Assembly (NCBI GenBank): GCA_002197995.1
Contig: NGZR01000002.1
Span: 7,626,001 to 7,690,000 of the forward strand
Reading direction: 5' to 3'
DNA length: 64,000 nucleotides
Source of the DNA: Gaeumannomyces sp. JS-464
Lineage: Eukaryota > Ascomycota > Sordariomycetes > Magnaporthales > Magnaporthaceae
Shown piece by piece: positions 20,324 through 32,805 of this stretch. Position 1 is the stretch's first letter, and every line of letters begins with the position of its first letter. Under the pieces are notes generated by a model. It was not told the origin of the DNA. It did no database searches and worked only from the letters and a program-made list of their open reading frames with translations. A program made the position numbers and the translations under genes.

Positions 20324-22750
20324 CGTTCTAGAAGAGAGCACCAAGAGGAATAGTAGAAGATGGAAAGTAATCGTGATCCAGATGTAGATGCCGTTGGTAC
20401 GACAGGAGGTTTCTAGACCTGTCCGAAGGAGACCAGGAAGTGGTGGGTGGTAGGAAGAAAAAAAACGAGACGCGGGGAGAGGAAGGAGGGGAGGCTCGAG
20501 CTGTATTTAAAGCAGATACCAGGGTCTGCTGGCTTAGGGCTTTGTCCAAAGAATTGCTCAGACAACCAAGCTAGGCTTTCTCTGATTCGCCGCTCGCCGG
20601 CCCTACGCTCGCCGTCTTGCCACTAAGAGGCACGTGTCTGCCGTTTCTGATAGTAATAAGACCATACAGCGGGTCCCCCGGCGCCATGTAAGTCTTTGGG
20701 ACAGCTGTCTGGCGTCTGGTCTTCGATAATGAGGGCGGGGAGCTGGAATCAAGCCTCAAGAGGCGCAAGCACGCCCTATGGTGACCAGTAGAGGGCCCGG
20801 GAGCGGAGCATGAGCCATTGGGAAGGTCCAAGGAGGGGCTACGGTCGATAGGAAGGCATCCCCGGCAGGCAGCCAAGCTCCCTAGTCTACCCAGCCCGTC
20901 CCGAGGAAGGAGCAAAGTATGCCACCACCGTGCTTAGGCCAATAGCAACAAAAAGAGCTACTGGTAGAACACAAAGATAACCCACGATGCCCCGCTACTA
21001 CTGCTACCGGAAAGGTTGACGCGTAACCACGGCGGCGATTGTCAGAGCGGATGTGTTTTTCCACCTGGTATGGCCAGAATATTGACCTTCTTCTGAAATC
21101 TTCTAGCTCAGCATTCTATTGAGCTCCTATTCCTATCAGAGTTCGCAGGCCCCTTCAAACCTCGAGCATTTGACTGCCTGAAGGTTCTGGAAGGGTGTAG
21201 GCCACGAATATTCTCCCAGATGCCGTGCTGCGGTGGCCGTAACATGCGTTTGAACTTTGTGTTTGTTTTCTTTTTGTCGTGTCTTCCGCTGCAGCCTCCC
21301 GCCCTCGCATATCGCTGATGATAGGCCCAGCGCCCCAACCTAAGCAACAAAGAGATATCGAGCAACAAATGCAAATACCTACGGCGTTTCCTTTTCTCAT
21401 CGCTACTGCGTGCCCTCCATAGAGAAGCATACTTGCTTCAGATCCATTAGCAGCAACCTTAGCCCAAGTGAGGCTACGAGGAACAGGCAAAGAGGAGGGT
21501 GTAGTAATTGTACATACCTGAAACGGGACAGGGACATGCTATGCGTGCAGTTTGTTGTAAACTACCAGCGGCCGAGATTTTGGATCACGATGCATAAGGC
21601 AATGTCGACGTCAGCACAGAAATACAGCGTTCTACGCTCGGGCAGATGGAAGAGGGCTGCAGCTAAAAGCATGGAGACATTGATGCCAACGATATCTTGG
21701 GACAGTCATGTAAGAAAATGCACTCGCATACTTTCGCCCCAGCCTAGGGAGCAAGCAGCGCAATCTTTCCATATCATCAAGCGGCTATAAATACTCTAGG
21801 CGCTGCCCTTTTGGGGAAACACCATGGATTCTGGAGGTCACGGTTTTGGTCAGAACAGCCTCGAAAATCAAACGCTACTTTCTGAGGCCAAGTAAACCCG
21901 CATCCTAGATTTTGGAAGCCATTGAAAAACATTTGGCCTGGCAAAATACCATTTTATCAAGGCGAGAGATGGTTCTTGGGAGCCCGTTGCGAGGCTAGCT
22001 AGCCTCGGGGGCGTGGAATGTTGAGCACGTGGTAACATCAGATATCTTGTAATTACTGAAGTCGATTTGCTACTTTGGCCTTTCTATCTGACAAACGCCT
22101 ACCTAGGCATATACATGGCTGATAGCATGTCCAACACCCTCGCACAATATCTGTCACACGGAGGTGCCCGGGGATCCTTGGGAATAACCTCACAAGGGCC
22201 CCGAAGGACCAAGCGCCTGCAGAAAGTAGGCGCCGGAGCAGTGGAGCCAGTCATTCAGACGGGGCTACCAATCGGGCCAACGGCGGGGGCGTAAGTGGGC
22301 GAACCCTCCGCACGGGCCACAAGGACCTGGCTATTTAAATCCCTGCGCCCATCAGGAGTCCCCTCAGCAGATTCTGGCTCCTTAAGCATCTCTTGAGGCC
22401 ATGAAAGATTATTAGCTTTCATAATAGAGACCACCCTCTCAAGTCTGCATTGCACCCTTGTGACAATATCTCCTGGTCGCAATATCCGACGATACATGGT
22501 GTTTTGCTAGAGCTAGACGCCACCTGTCACATGTAGGCAGCTTCTAGAACCACTGTTCGAACATAAGCACGGTTGACTGCATTCTACGCCCCCGAGGTCG
22601 GACAATGGCGGCGATGGATCGACGGGAATAAGCCGGAAAGTTGAGGGTGTGTCGACACTTTTCTTGCGGATATGATGCTTAGAATTTTGGGAATCCCAAG
22701 GGGTCTTAGGTACCCAGCTAGGTATGTGAAAATACCGACAAGACTCAGCA

Positions 22751-22764
22751 AGTAGGTACCTACT
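22751..22764. repeat. Perfect palindrome AGTAGGTACCTACT
   Basis: A 14-base perfect palindrome built on AGGTACCT. The same core recurs in spacers at 41608-41629 and 53152-53172. It may be a binding site for a dimeric regulator or a common intergenic motif of this genome. Confidence 0.5.
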
Positions 22765-23748
22765 CGGCGCTTGCCGTGATGTGTGCGGTGTCAAATTCAA
22801 TATCCCCCTCGTGGCATCTAGCTCTGGGCCGACCCTGACACCGCACATGGAGACAAGCTTACATATACCGAGCGGCCGCCGTCCATGTCCCTTGGCCATA
22901 AAGGTGGGCGGGGTCTTGCATGCGAGGGTCGCGTCTTGGCCTTGTCTCCGGAAGGGCGGGAACGGTGTCACTCGAGCTACTGCGCATAGCAGGTAAGCAG
23001 GAGCTCGACGATAGCTGGGCACTAATTAATTTAACATGCATCACCATTGCAGCTTGACGAGCGGGAGTGGGTTACACGATGGTGATGTCATCCCGCGACA
23101 TGACTGGCTGCCCCTGGCGGCCCAAGGGTTGCGGGCAGCGGGGTTCAGCTTCCGATATCGTAGCTGACCAAGCAATATCAAAGCGTGCCAAGAAAGGAAG
23201 CTTGCCTGTCTGCCCGCAGTTGTTCGCGAAAGGAGGCCAAAGACCACATTCTGTGTTGATACGTCGGGGAGGTTGTTGTCAATGATATGATGATGACAGC
23301 CTCGAGAGGGGCAATGAATCCCCGGCGCGGATGTCTCATCTTGCTCGCGCAACCGTGCCTGAAGAGGGTCGAGCGTAACAGTAGTGGCGTCGTGTAGAAG
23401 CTGCATGAGTAAACCAGCCTGCATGTTGGGCAAGAGCACACAGTATGATGTCGGCACTACGTGCATCTCGCGCGGATGGCGGGAGCCAGGGCGTTGCAGT
23501 CCGAGGAAAGGCGCAGCTGGGATGGAGCTTCGGACGCAAGCAAGCCCGCTCTTAAATACCGCGAGACCCCAGCTTTCACCAACCATCCTCCCCCCTGTCC
23601 TGCTCAGCTCACAACAGACCCAGGTGGCCGAGCCGCGAGAAAATTCCCACACCTGACTCTTGACTGCCGAGCCCCCGCAGGCTTAACTCGCCAAGACACT
23701 TCACTCCCTCGCCTCCCTCCAGGATACGCCAGCACTACAGCCGCCGCC

Positions 23749-24996
23749 ATGGAGAAGCCCAAAGATCTCCCCAAGATGGAGTACCGCTTCCTAGGCCGGT
23801 CCGGTCTCAAGGTCTCGGCCATCTCGCTGGGCGGCTGGCTCACGTACGGCGGCCATGTCGACCGAGGTGCGCATCATATGCCCCGCCCCCTTCCTCTTCC
23901 CCGCCCGAAGCCCAGCGGCCAAAGGGCCCCTCGAGACAGCAACTGACAAGCTCGCGATCATCGGTGGCTGAGAAACAGAGGGCACCTTTGCCTGCATGAA
24001 GGCCGCCTATGACTGCGGCGTCAACTTCTTCGACTGCGCCGAAACCTACGCTGACGGCGAGTCCGAGATTGTCATGGGCGAGGCCATCAAGAAGTTCGCC
24101 TGGAAGCGCAATGACCTCGTCATCTCCACCAAGGTGAGCCTTGTCCCTGATTCGCGATGTGCTGCATGACCTTGAGGACCCCAGAGGACCACGTTGCTAA
24201 CCTGGGGACACCGCTCTGCATTTAGATCTACTGGGGCTCGCACAACGGCGACAACCGGGCCAACAACGTGGGCCTGTCGCGCAAGCACATCATCGAGGGC
24301 ACCGAGGCATCCCTGGAGCGGCTGCAGCTCAAGTACGTCGACCTGCTGTACGCGCACCGGCCGGACCGGCAGACGCCGATGGAGGAGACGGTGCGGGCGT
24401 TCAACCACATGATCGACCAGGGCAAGGCGCTGTACTGGGGCACGTCGGAGTGGAACGCCGACGAGATCGCGCAGGCGTGGCGCGTGGCCGACCGGCTCGG
24501 GCTGATCGGCCCGCTCATGGAGCAGCCGTGCTACAACATGCTGGAGCGCGTCAAGGTCGAGCAGGAGTTTGCGCACCTGTACCGCGAGCTCGGGCTCGGC
24601 CTGACCGTCTACTCGCCGCTCAAGCAGGGCATCCTGTCGGGCAAGTACAAGGACGGTATCCCCGAGGACTCGCGCTTCGCCCAGCAGCAGGTCGAGTTCA
24701 TCGCCGGCTACTGGAAGCGCACCGGCAGGGAGGTGTGGGAGGACCAGATCGAGAGGACAAACAGGCTCACGCCCATCGCCGAGAGGATGGGCGTTAAGCA
24801 GAGCGCCCTGGCCCTCGCGTGGGTGCTCAAGAACCCCAACGTCAGCTCCGCCATCACCGGCGCGAGCTCCCCCGCACAGGTCTACGAGAACATCAAGGCC
24901 CTCGACGTCCTCGAGAAGCTCACCCCCGGCGTCATGGAAGAGATCGACTACATCCTCGAGAACAAGCCCCCCGTGCCCCTCGCGAGGTTCGGCTAA
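23749..24996 (+). CDS. Aldo/keto reductase, voltage-gated K+ channel beta-subunit-like
   Basis: This is an NADP(H)-dependent oxidoreductase of the AKR superfamily, closest in pattern to the KCNAB (AKR6) group. Exons are 23749-23866, 23979-24133 and 24226-24996; introns of 112 and 92 nt. Translation begins MEKPKDLPKMEYRFLGRSGLKVSAISLGGW. The catalytic tetrad is visible: Asp and Tyr in NFFDCAETYADG, Lys in LVISTKIYWG, His in DLLYAHRPD. Cofactor-binding segments near the C-terminus include ITGASSPAQVYENIKAL. Total 347 residues, normal for the group, with no frame errors. The start codon has a GCCGCCATGG context. A TATA-like TTAAATA lies about 200 bases upstream. Substrate and any channel partner are unknown. 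Confidence 0.9.
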
Positions 24997-25940
24997 ACAA
25001 CGAGCATTTTCGAGGGACCAGGCGTTCAGGATAATACTCGACCGGAATTGGGAATATGTCAGGGCCATGCTCGGTTTCCAGGGTCATACTGGGTTCCTCG
25101 GAAGGGGGATGGATAGACCGGGAGTAACAGCAACAATGCATCAATAGCGCTGGCTGGGCCGGGAGACTTGGAAGGAAGAGGCGTATTCAGGATATCACGG
25201 GAAAATCGAGTATCATCTTTTGGACAGCCGACCATCGCTGTTGAACCAGTGCATAGAATGGCCTAAACTGGGCCATTGACGGCTCTGCAGGCCGCACCGA
25301 GGAGAAATGGGCATGCAAAAGTGTCATAATAGCAATTGATCGTGAGAACCCGCCGTAGACACTGCAAAATTTCCCAGAAACGACCCAGAAACAACCTGGT
25401 CGGGCTGGGCAGTCCAGACCCGTGGCGTGACCCCTCCCTCCCCCAATGGATTTTCGAGCGACTCGGGAAAATGTCAATGTTGAAATCCCACCTGAGCCCC
25501 TGAGACCCCTGAAAAGGGGCGGCCAACCAGAGAGCTCAGCTGGTGGCACGGGAGGGTCCTCCCCGCTAAAACAGCCAGCTCACCGCCCGATAAACAGCTG
25601 GCGATCGACTGATAGAATTGGAACGGGTCAATTAATCGCCTGCCCCAAGGGACGGGAGACTAGTCGCCCTCCCGCCAACATTTCACGCCCTACGTTTTTT
25701 TCTTTTCTTTGAGTGCATATTTCCCGCGCTCGCTTGCCTCCTCCTCTCTTTTTCGTTCTTTTTGGTGCTTCTCTTCTGTTTTTCAGATGAGGGCGCCTTT
25801 CTGCAAAGGAATTGCTATTTGAACCACCAGACTACCTCACCAGTTTGGGCCGGCGAACCTTTCCCTTTGCGCCTCCTTTTTTTTTTCTTGCATTATTCTA
25901 GTTGCGCCCACGAAAACCAGGACACCACTGACCCCCAAAC
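24997..25940. other. Intergenic region, promoter of the sphingolipid desaturase
   Basis: The left part is the reductase 3' flank. The right 250 bases are strongly pyrimidine-rich (T/C runs at 25695-25790 and 25880-25895), as in leaders of well-expressed fungal genes. No supported coding sequence. Confidence 0.5.
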
Positions 25941-27268
25941 ATGGCCCCCTCCGCCGTGACCGTGACGTCGGCCCCGGCCGCGTCCAAGCGGAAGAAGGCC
26001 GGCGGCGCCAAACCGGCCGCCGCAGACCACCACCACCAACAGCAACAGCAGGCGGACCCGGTCGAGTCGCAGGCCGAGTACAAGGACTTCTTCTGGACCT
26101 ACACCGAGGAGCCGCACCGGACGCGCCGCCTGGCCATCATCAAGGCGCACCCCGAGGTCACCAAGCTGTGCGGGCCCGAACCCCTGACCAAGTACGTGGT
26201 CGCGGGCGTCGTGGCGCTGCAGGTCTCGCTGGCGCTCTACCTGCGCGACGCCGAGTTCTGGTCGCTGAAGTTCTGGGCCGTCGCCTACGTCTTTGGCGCC
26301 ACCGCCAACCAGAACCTGTTCCTGGCCATCCACGAGATCTCCCACAACCTGGCCTTCCGCTCCCCGACGGCGAACCGCCTGCTCGCCATCTTTGCGAACC
26401 TGCCCATCGGCGTCCCCTACAGCGCTTCCTTTAGGGTACGTCTCGTCTTATTTCTTGTCAAAAACACATGCCCCCCCCTCGGCGCGGGTGTGTGTCGCAT
26501 CAAAGGAGGATGTCATCAGGGGGGTGTTCTTCAAGTCGTAATAACTAACAAAAGCCGCCTCCTCACAGCCATACCACCTGACCCACCACAAGTCCCTCGG
26601 CGTCGACGGCCTCGACACGGACCTGCCGACCGCCCTCGAGGCCATCTTCCTCGACTCCATCCTCGGCAAGGCCTTCTTCTGCACCTTCCAGATCTTCTTT
26701 TACGCCCTGCGGCCCATGTTCATCTTCCGGGTCCCCTTCACGGGCATCACGCTGCTCAACCTGCTCGTCCAGCTGTCCTTCGACTACGCGCTCGTCCGCC
26801 TCGCGGGCTCGTGGAACCCGCTCCTGTACCTCCTCCTGTCCTCGCACCTGGCCGGCTCCCTGCACCCGCTGGCCGGCCACTTCATCGCCGAGCACTACGT
26901 GTACGAGACGGTCGCGCCCGAGGCGCGCGACCCGGACCGCGGCATCCCCGTGCCCGAGACCTTCAGCTACTACGGCCCCCTCAACTTCCTGACCTACAAC
27001 GTCGGCCTGCACAACGAGCACCACGACTTCCCCGCCGTGCCCTGGACCCGCCTGCACGAGCTCAACCGCATCGCCGCCGAGTTCTACGACGACCTCCCCC
27101 GCCACAGGAGCTGGACCTACGCCATCTGGCGCTTCATCTGAGGACGACTCCATCGGCATGCGCTGCCGCGTCAAGCGCAAGGACGGCGGCCGCCTCGTCG
27201 GCGCCGGCGGCCAAAAGGCCAAGGTCGCTGCCGTGGCCGACTGGAAGGAGGATGAGCTGCAGTCGTGA
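25941..27268 (+). CDS. Sphingolipid delta-4 desaturase (DES1-like), reading frame broken near the 3' end
   Basis: This ER membrane di-iron enzyme introduces the 4,5-double bond into dihydroceramide. Exons are 25941-26435 and 26569 onward (intron 26436-26568, branch ATAACTAAC). Histidine boxes are HEISH (residues 131-135), HLTHH (168-172) and HNEHH (313-317). The N-terminal Lipid_DES region contains FFWTYTEEPHRTRR. As written, a TGA at 27139-27141 ends the protein at 355 residues right after YAIWRFI. Dropping the single A at 27141 restores WDDSIGMRCRVKRK and a tail to a stop at 27266-27268 (397 residues), which matches the conserved C-terminus of the family. The catalytic core is intact either way. 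A His/Gln run (DHHHQQQQQ) near residue 30 is low complexity. Confidence 0.88.
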
Positions 27269-28215
27269 ATGTTTGGATCCTCTCTAATCTAATTTCAAGA
27301 GGAAAAAAAAAATAAACGGTCCAAGGTGCGACGCGTCTTGGGGATGCTTGGCGACCGTACTAGGTCCTGCTGTAACTAGCTCCCCCGTAGAATGAAGTCA
27401 ACGGGATTAAGCATAATAATATTGGGCATAGACAGGGAAGCAAAGTAGAATATAAAAGCACGTGTTTACCTATACCGAGTGGGGAATTGTCAAGCAGACC
27501 CCAGGGCTCAGTCGTATTGTGAACCGCTCACCAGTTCCAGTTCTTGGCCACCTCCAGAGAGAAAGCCTAGAAACCATGACAAGCATCAGACCTCTGCACG
27601 AATTTTGAACTCTGGAAAACAAAACCAGTAAAACATAAAACATGTTGACGCGCGACGAATTATGAATGAAACGAGTTGCCGCTTCGAGAATACAGCATAA
27701 AGTACAGGTATTTCCCCATATTTCCCCATCATCCTTGACACCATTGCGCAGGTGTTGATAATAAAAGGGGAAAAAGGGAAGGCCAAGGAAAAGCTGCTGA
27801 AAAAGAAACTCCGTGCCATCCCGCTCTTTTCGTACCCTCCACTTCCTCCCCAGCCTCCTCCCCGCCTTGGATCCCCAATTACATGGCTGTTGTAGTCATG
27901 GTTGGGGCGCGGGGCGCGCAGGTCCGTTGGTCTTGTACCACTTCTGCCCCGACAAGCTTCAGGGCCTCGTCTTGGCCAGCTAGACTCGGGCAAGCATGGA
28001 AATAGGAGCGGTCCCATCCAAGGGAGCTTCTTTCGTTACCAGCATGCGACAAAGGAAAATGAAAATCAAGGAGGGTTAGGGTATCGCCCAGGGTGTGTAA
28101 GGCTCGGAAATCAGTAGGAAAGGGAATGTCGAGGCCCAGCGACCGGAGGTCACCGGTTTTGCTGCTCTCGATGGACGATGGCAAAACCACCAGTTCGGAC
28201 AAGCTCCTTCTAGGC
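27269..28215. other. Intergenic, convergent 3' ends
   Basis: This is the spacer between the desaturase and the VAP gene stop codons. It holds an A-rich run just after the desaturase stop (27302-27312) that may be part of its 3' UTR. No supported gene. Confidence 0.5.
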
Positions 28216-29600
28216 CTAGAAGAAGAAGTAGGCCAACAGGAAACTCAGCAGGCATAAGGCGGCCACTATGTGAACAGGCACGCCCTGGATGGTCTCTTGG
28301 TGGGCCGCCGGGTGGACCTGTGTGACGGGCGCCGGCGCAGATGGGGCGCTCTTAACGGCCGATGAAACCTTGCGCTGCTTAAGTCCGTTGTCTTCAACCT
28401 TGGCAGCAGCCGCGCTCCCAGCCTCGGCCACCTTCTCCTTGACCTGCTCGACGGCTTGGCGTTTGACACCTGGGCCGCGGCCGCGTTCAGGGCAGAAGTG
28501 GCGTCAGCGGCGGCAGCCGAGGAGAGGAGACTCGTGGTAAAGGCTCTTCCTCTTGTCGGCGGATGGGCTCGGCTCGGGTTGCAGGGACTGCCTCGACGCA
28601 GGCGGGTGAGCGGCAGGGGATGAGTAGGACGGGGGAGCAACATCAGGCGTGGCGTCGCCCTGCGGATCAAAGTTAGCATAGCGAAACCCAAAGTGAGAAT
28701 TACCAAAATCTGAACGACCCCAGGGGGCCAAGGGGTAGGAACTTACTCCGCTCCCAGGAGACTTGCTCCTCGCCGGGGTGGTAGCCACCCCAGCCGAGCC
28801 ATTGTCGGCGGGCAGGAAAGAGACCCGGATTTTCCTCTCCTGGATCGCGCTCTTTGGGGCGGCGTCCCACTACAGCAACAGTTAGCCAAGAGTCGGAAAT
28901 GGCGTGGTATCCAGCCGGCGGCCCGGGAGAAGACAAGGCTAGGAGACCTACAATCTCCGAAACACTTGTGAAGGCCTTGTCGCTGGTGATCTGGACGGCC
29001 TGAACTAGGAACTTGTCGCGGCATTTGGTATCCGCCGGAGGGTCCGCCTTCATAGCCTGGAGGAGGACTATTCATCGTGGAAAGCCAAGGGTTAGCTCTC
29101 GGTCAATAGCAAGGCATCACGGAGCGGTAGCATCGGGTCTCCGGCAGGGGCAACCCACCTTGGACTTGGACCTCCTGATCCGGCTCGATCCGGCCGGAGT
29201 TGGGGCGGACGCAGTACCTAGAGAGGGGACAAAGCGTCAGTCAGTCGATCGGATCCCAGATCCCTCGCACAGCTGCTTGAATCGTCGGGCTGTGTGTGGG
29301 GTCGTGCGTACTGCTTCGGCGCCGTGGTTTTAACCTATCCAGAAACGGCTGGTCAGCCACAGAAACGTAAAGTCATTGTTGAAATGCGGCGGGCTTGGGT
29401 GGCATTGCATACCTTGAAAGCGACAGGGAGGCTGTTGGGGTTCCGGATCCGGAGGATCTGGGCGACCTCGGAGGTGAAGGGCCCTTTGGACGAGCAAACA
29501 AGTTAGAGAGGGCGGATCGCGGTTGCGACGCAGAAGCGCATTGCCAGCACGACGACATACGCTGGAAACCGAGCTCCGAGGGATCAAGCTCGACAGACAT
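28216..29600 (-). CDS. VAP/Scs2-type MSP-domain protein of the ER membrane
   Basis: This is a tail-anchored ER protein that recruits FFAT-motif lipid-transfer and other proteins to membrane contact sites. Seven exons: 29600-29561, 29483-29413, 29334-29312, 29217-29159, 29067-28952, 28869-28747, 28659-28216. The MSP domain (about residues 1-120) starts MSVELDPSELGF and contains [32 protein letters not shown], the FFAT-binding face. Then come MKADPPADTKCRDKFLVQ, a Ser/Pro/Ala-rich linker, a short coiled-coil-like region and the C-terminal anchor VPVHIVAALCLLSFLLAYFFF. In the last exon one extra base (about 28543-28549) and one missing base (about 28454-28456) shift the Ala-rich stretch and cancel. 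The spliced length closes at 291 residues. Confidence 0.88.
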
Positions 29601-30969
29601 GGTGACTGTGTTCGAGCGGAATCGAGACAATGGTGGTGGTGGTGTCGCGTTCGACGATCGGGGCGTGGTCGCAGTGTGGCGAGCTTGACAGCGTTGACGT
29701 GGTCGATTCGAAATCAGGTCGGACGGCGTGGGCGACAGGTAAATGGCGGCGCGGCCAGCGGAGTGAGGGACAGCCGAAAGGGAGACCAGGATAGATACAA
29801 GGAATAGCGGAAGCTGCAGAAGAAGAAGTTATACTCGGCTTGGGCAGTGGAGGGTCAAAGGACTGCGTTTCCTCTTGGGCGAGCAAGCGTTGTTGCGTGG
29901 TTGATGTGCTCGTGGCCAACAGAGAGAGGGTTGCCAGGGATGACATAACACATGGCAAACGAGCAGGGCCGACAAGGAATGATCCACATGGGGAAGTCTT
30001 GCACATTTTTCCAATGGGCCTGGAGTCCGCCCGAGGTACCTGGGCGCTGCTGGGCTGCGAGACTGTGTGGCCTGTGCGCGGCGTGGAGCTGGTGCCACTG
30101 TGCAGTTGCACCCTCCAGCATGTCCTGCGTGCTAAAAACGGCTCGCTGGGCCCGCCAATTGGGGCAAGGCGGCGGTCACGAGCTGGACACGACGCAGCGC
30201 AACAGCCCAAAAGACCCGACCTGCCGAGCGCCGAGCTTTGAGTGGATGCAAAACGCCCGCTCGTGCTGGGAACCTGAGCGAGGCTACCTAGCCGTAGAGA
30301 GAAGATACCCAACGCAGCCAAGTCAAGGCACAGCCTGTAGAGTACCTTAGCGGGCAAATATCCGCCAAGCGTTTGCGCGCACGTTCAACTCGCTGCTTCC
30401 CAGGGTCCAGACAACGGGCAGCTGGAGAGCAGCGTGTGGTCGTCAGGGCAGCCCGGCTGGGACACACGAGACACATACATGATACTCAGGCTGCTGCTGG
30501 GCTCCATCTCCACGAGCCGTTCGGGTACAGAGAGCTTACATTAGGGTGCGACGGGCACTCCCACCGCGCAGCGATATCCGTTCCATCCACTTAGGTTACG
30601 GAGCCCCGCAGGCAACCAGACCACAGCGAACCGGCAGGCGGGGGGTACGTACCACCTACCACTGCGATCCTGGAGGCTCCCTGTGTGCATCAGAAAAACA
30701 GATGACGTCCCCCCTAGCTGGGCCACCCCAAAATCCGTAGGTGGTAGGCAAGGCAAACGGAGATCAGGCACCACACCCACCATACCTGCCTCAGCCTCCA
30801 ACGATATCGGCAGACGCATGCTCGTCTCCGGCTGCTGCTGGCACCACTAAACCTACTATTTCACTTGTTAAGCAGGCGGAGCCAAGCCGAGGCGTCCGAA
30901 CGAGGCCAAAAATAAGCACGCTCGCTGTTGCCGTTCCAAACACCACCAGCCCCGCACCCATCGCCCAAC
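29601..30969. promoter_or_regulatory. Shared divergent upstream region VAP / UBX gene
   Basis: This 1.4 kb lies between two outward-facing start codons. Long frames on the minus strand here (to about 257 codons) have no domain and probably reflect base composition. I see no clear TATA box. Confidence 0.4.
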
Positions 30970-32180
30970 ATGGTTCAGTCGGACCTCGACCTATTGCTCG
31001 AGATGGGCTTCGACCAGTCACGTGCCGAGCTCGCCGTGAAAAAGACAGGAGGACGTCAGTTGATGCATTCCCCATGGGCCACTAGCCCTCCTCCCCATTA
31101 TACGTCCAGCGTGGCTTACACGTTTTGCCGGCGTGTTGCCCCCCTCTTCGCAAACTACAGTCCAGGGCGCCCTTGAGTGGCTGGAAGCAAACCAGGACAA
31201 GCCACTAGAGGAGCTCCAGGCCGCCACCTCTGCCGCTGCCGCCGACGAGGAGGAGGACGAGGCCGGCGGTCCCAAGATTGCCTCGATCGACGAGGGCGAG
31301 AGTGCGCAGTCGCTCGTTTGCAACGAGTGCGGCAAGAAGTTCCGCAACAGCGATACAGCCACCTTCCATGCCACCAAGTCGTAAGTCCTTCTCGTATCTT
31401 TTTTCAATGTCAAGTTGTCAAATCTGCATAAGCCACTAATATTCCTTGCCAGCGGTCACACTGACTTCTCCGAGTCCACCGAGGCCATCGCCGCCCTGAC
31501 TGAGGAGCAAAAGAAGGAGCGCCTCGCAGAGCTGAGGGAGCAACTCAAAGCCAAGAAGGCCGTCCAGAGTGAAAAGGACAAGGAAGATGCCAAACGGAAC
31601 GAGGTAAGTGCGAGGATACCTAGCTAGCCTCTCACGTTACATCTAACCCGGCCCAACCCGTGCAGCAAATCCGGCAAAAGGCCACCAAGGAGACCCAAGA
31701 CCTGAGGGAGGAGCTCAAGAAGAAGGAGCAGATCAAGGAGGCGGCCAAGAAGAGGCAGGAAAACTGGACGATATCGAGGCCAAGCGCCGCATCAAGGCCA
31801 AGATCGAGGCCGACAAGGCCGAGCGGAAGCGCAAGGCCGACGAGGCCAAGGCCGCCAGGGACGGCGCGTCCTCGGCAGCCGCCGCCGCCTCGGCCGCCTC
31901 GACCGCCCCCGCAGCAGCCGCCGCGCCGCCCCGGGCCGTCAACCACACCGAGGCCAGGCTGCGGCTCCAGCTCCCCGCGGGCGGCAATGTGCAAAAGACG
32001 TTCCCAGCCGAGACGACGCTGTTCGAGGTGGCGCAGGCGCTGCAGGCCGACGACGGCGTCCCCCTCGTCTCGAGCTTCACACTCACCTTCCCCCGCAAGG
32101 TCTTTGAGGGAGGTATGGACTTCAGCAAGACCCTGCGCGAGGCTGGCCTGGTCCCCAGCGCCGTGCTGATCGTGAAGTAA
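30970..32180 (+). CDS. UBA-zinc finger-UBX domain protein (SAKS1/UBXN1-like)
   Basis: This is a probable p97/Cdc48 adaptor in ubiquitin-dependent quality control. Exons are 30970-31054, 31161-31380, 31453-31603 and 31666-32180; introns of 62-106 nt. The N-terminal UBA domain (LDLLLEMGFDQSRAELAVKKTGG..LEWLEANQD) is split by intron 1. A C2H2-type finger (CNECGKKFRN..TFHATKSGHTDF) spans exon 2 to exon 3. A long charged coiled coil follows, then an Ala-rich linker and a C-terminal UBX domain (RLRLQLPAGGNVQKTFPAETTLFEVAQAL..FTLTFPRKVF). A -1 break sits in the A run 31760-31763, in the coiled coil. With one base added the protein is 323 residues. The combination of domains matches fungal relatives of UBXN1. 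Confidence 0.87.
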
Positions 32181-32805
32181 GGAGCGGAGCAACGGCCAGG
32201 GAAAAGCTTGCGCAGAAGGAAGAGAAGGAAGAGGCCACTAGGATGTGCTCCAAAGTGCGTTGTGCTGTGATGGCATCGGTTGAGCATCTGAGGAATCAAT
32301 TGGATGGCCACCAGCAGAGTTGAGCTCTTGAACATGGCGCTACCACAGACCACTGAGCATGACCAGGATGACAGCTCGAGAGCGAACAAATAAAAGCATT
32401 CGAGTTCATGAGAAGGCATCACAGGGGCCCCGCAAAGTCACCCAGTTACGTGGTCTGCCATTATCATCGCGAGCAGGCAAAAAGCCTTGCTAGTCACATC
32501 CCATTTTGGTCTCAGACGCCCAGAACCGATCCGTAGATGTGAAGTTCCCAAGAGAGCGCGCACGCCTTTCACATTATACCATGGAAAAGGGCCGCTCCGT
32601 CCGCGGAGCAGCCAGCTAAGACCGACCCACCCCGTAACCGACGAAACCAGGCGGCCGACGACGCCTCGGCGGTTGTCGCCGCCGTCATCATCATCGCAGT
32701 AACCCGCAAAGTGTGTGAAAAAAGATATCCCTTCCAGTCGCCGTTGCCCATGCAGGTTTTGAGTGAAGTACAAAAAGGGAAAGAGAAGCCGATCGCAAAA
32801 GTCGT
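32181..32805. other. Intergenic, convergent 3' ends
   Basis: This 625-bp spacer separates the UBX and P1 stop codons. No supported gene or RNA. Confidence 0.5.

Larger units (their letters stand above)
19764..23748. other. Long intergenic region between zinc-knuckle and aldo/keto reductase genes
   Basis: These 4 kb hold the long 5' leader of the zinc-knuckle gene on the left and the promoter of the reductase on the right. A perfect 14-bp palindrome (AGTAGGTACCTACT) lies at 22751-22764. Several reading frames of 110-200 codons exist, but none shows a domain, a codon pattern like the neighbours or a splice model. Confidence 0.45.

Noticed and set aside
23041..23652. 203-codon minus-strand frame before the reductase
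   Set aside because: No domain and it covers the likely reductase promoter.
24046..25068. 340-codon minus-strand frame opposite the aldo/keto reductase
   Set aside because: It is the antisense shadow of a gene with strong third-position GC. The plus strand has a complete AKR with catalytic residues.
29584..30357. 257-codon minus-strand frame upstream of VAP
   Set aside because: It overlaps the VAP start in another frame and has no recognisable feature; treated as upstream region.
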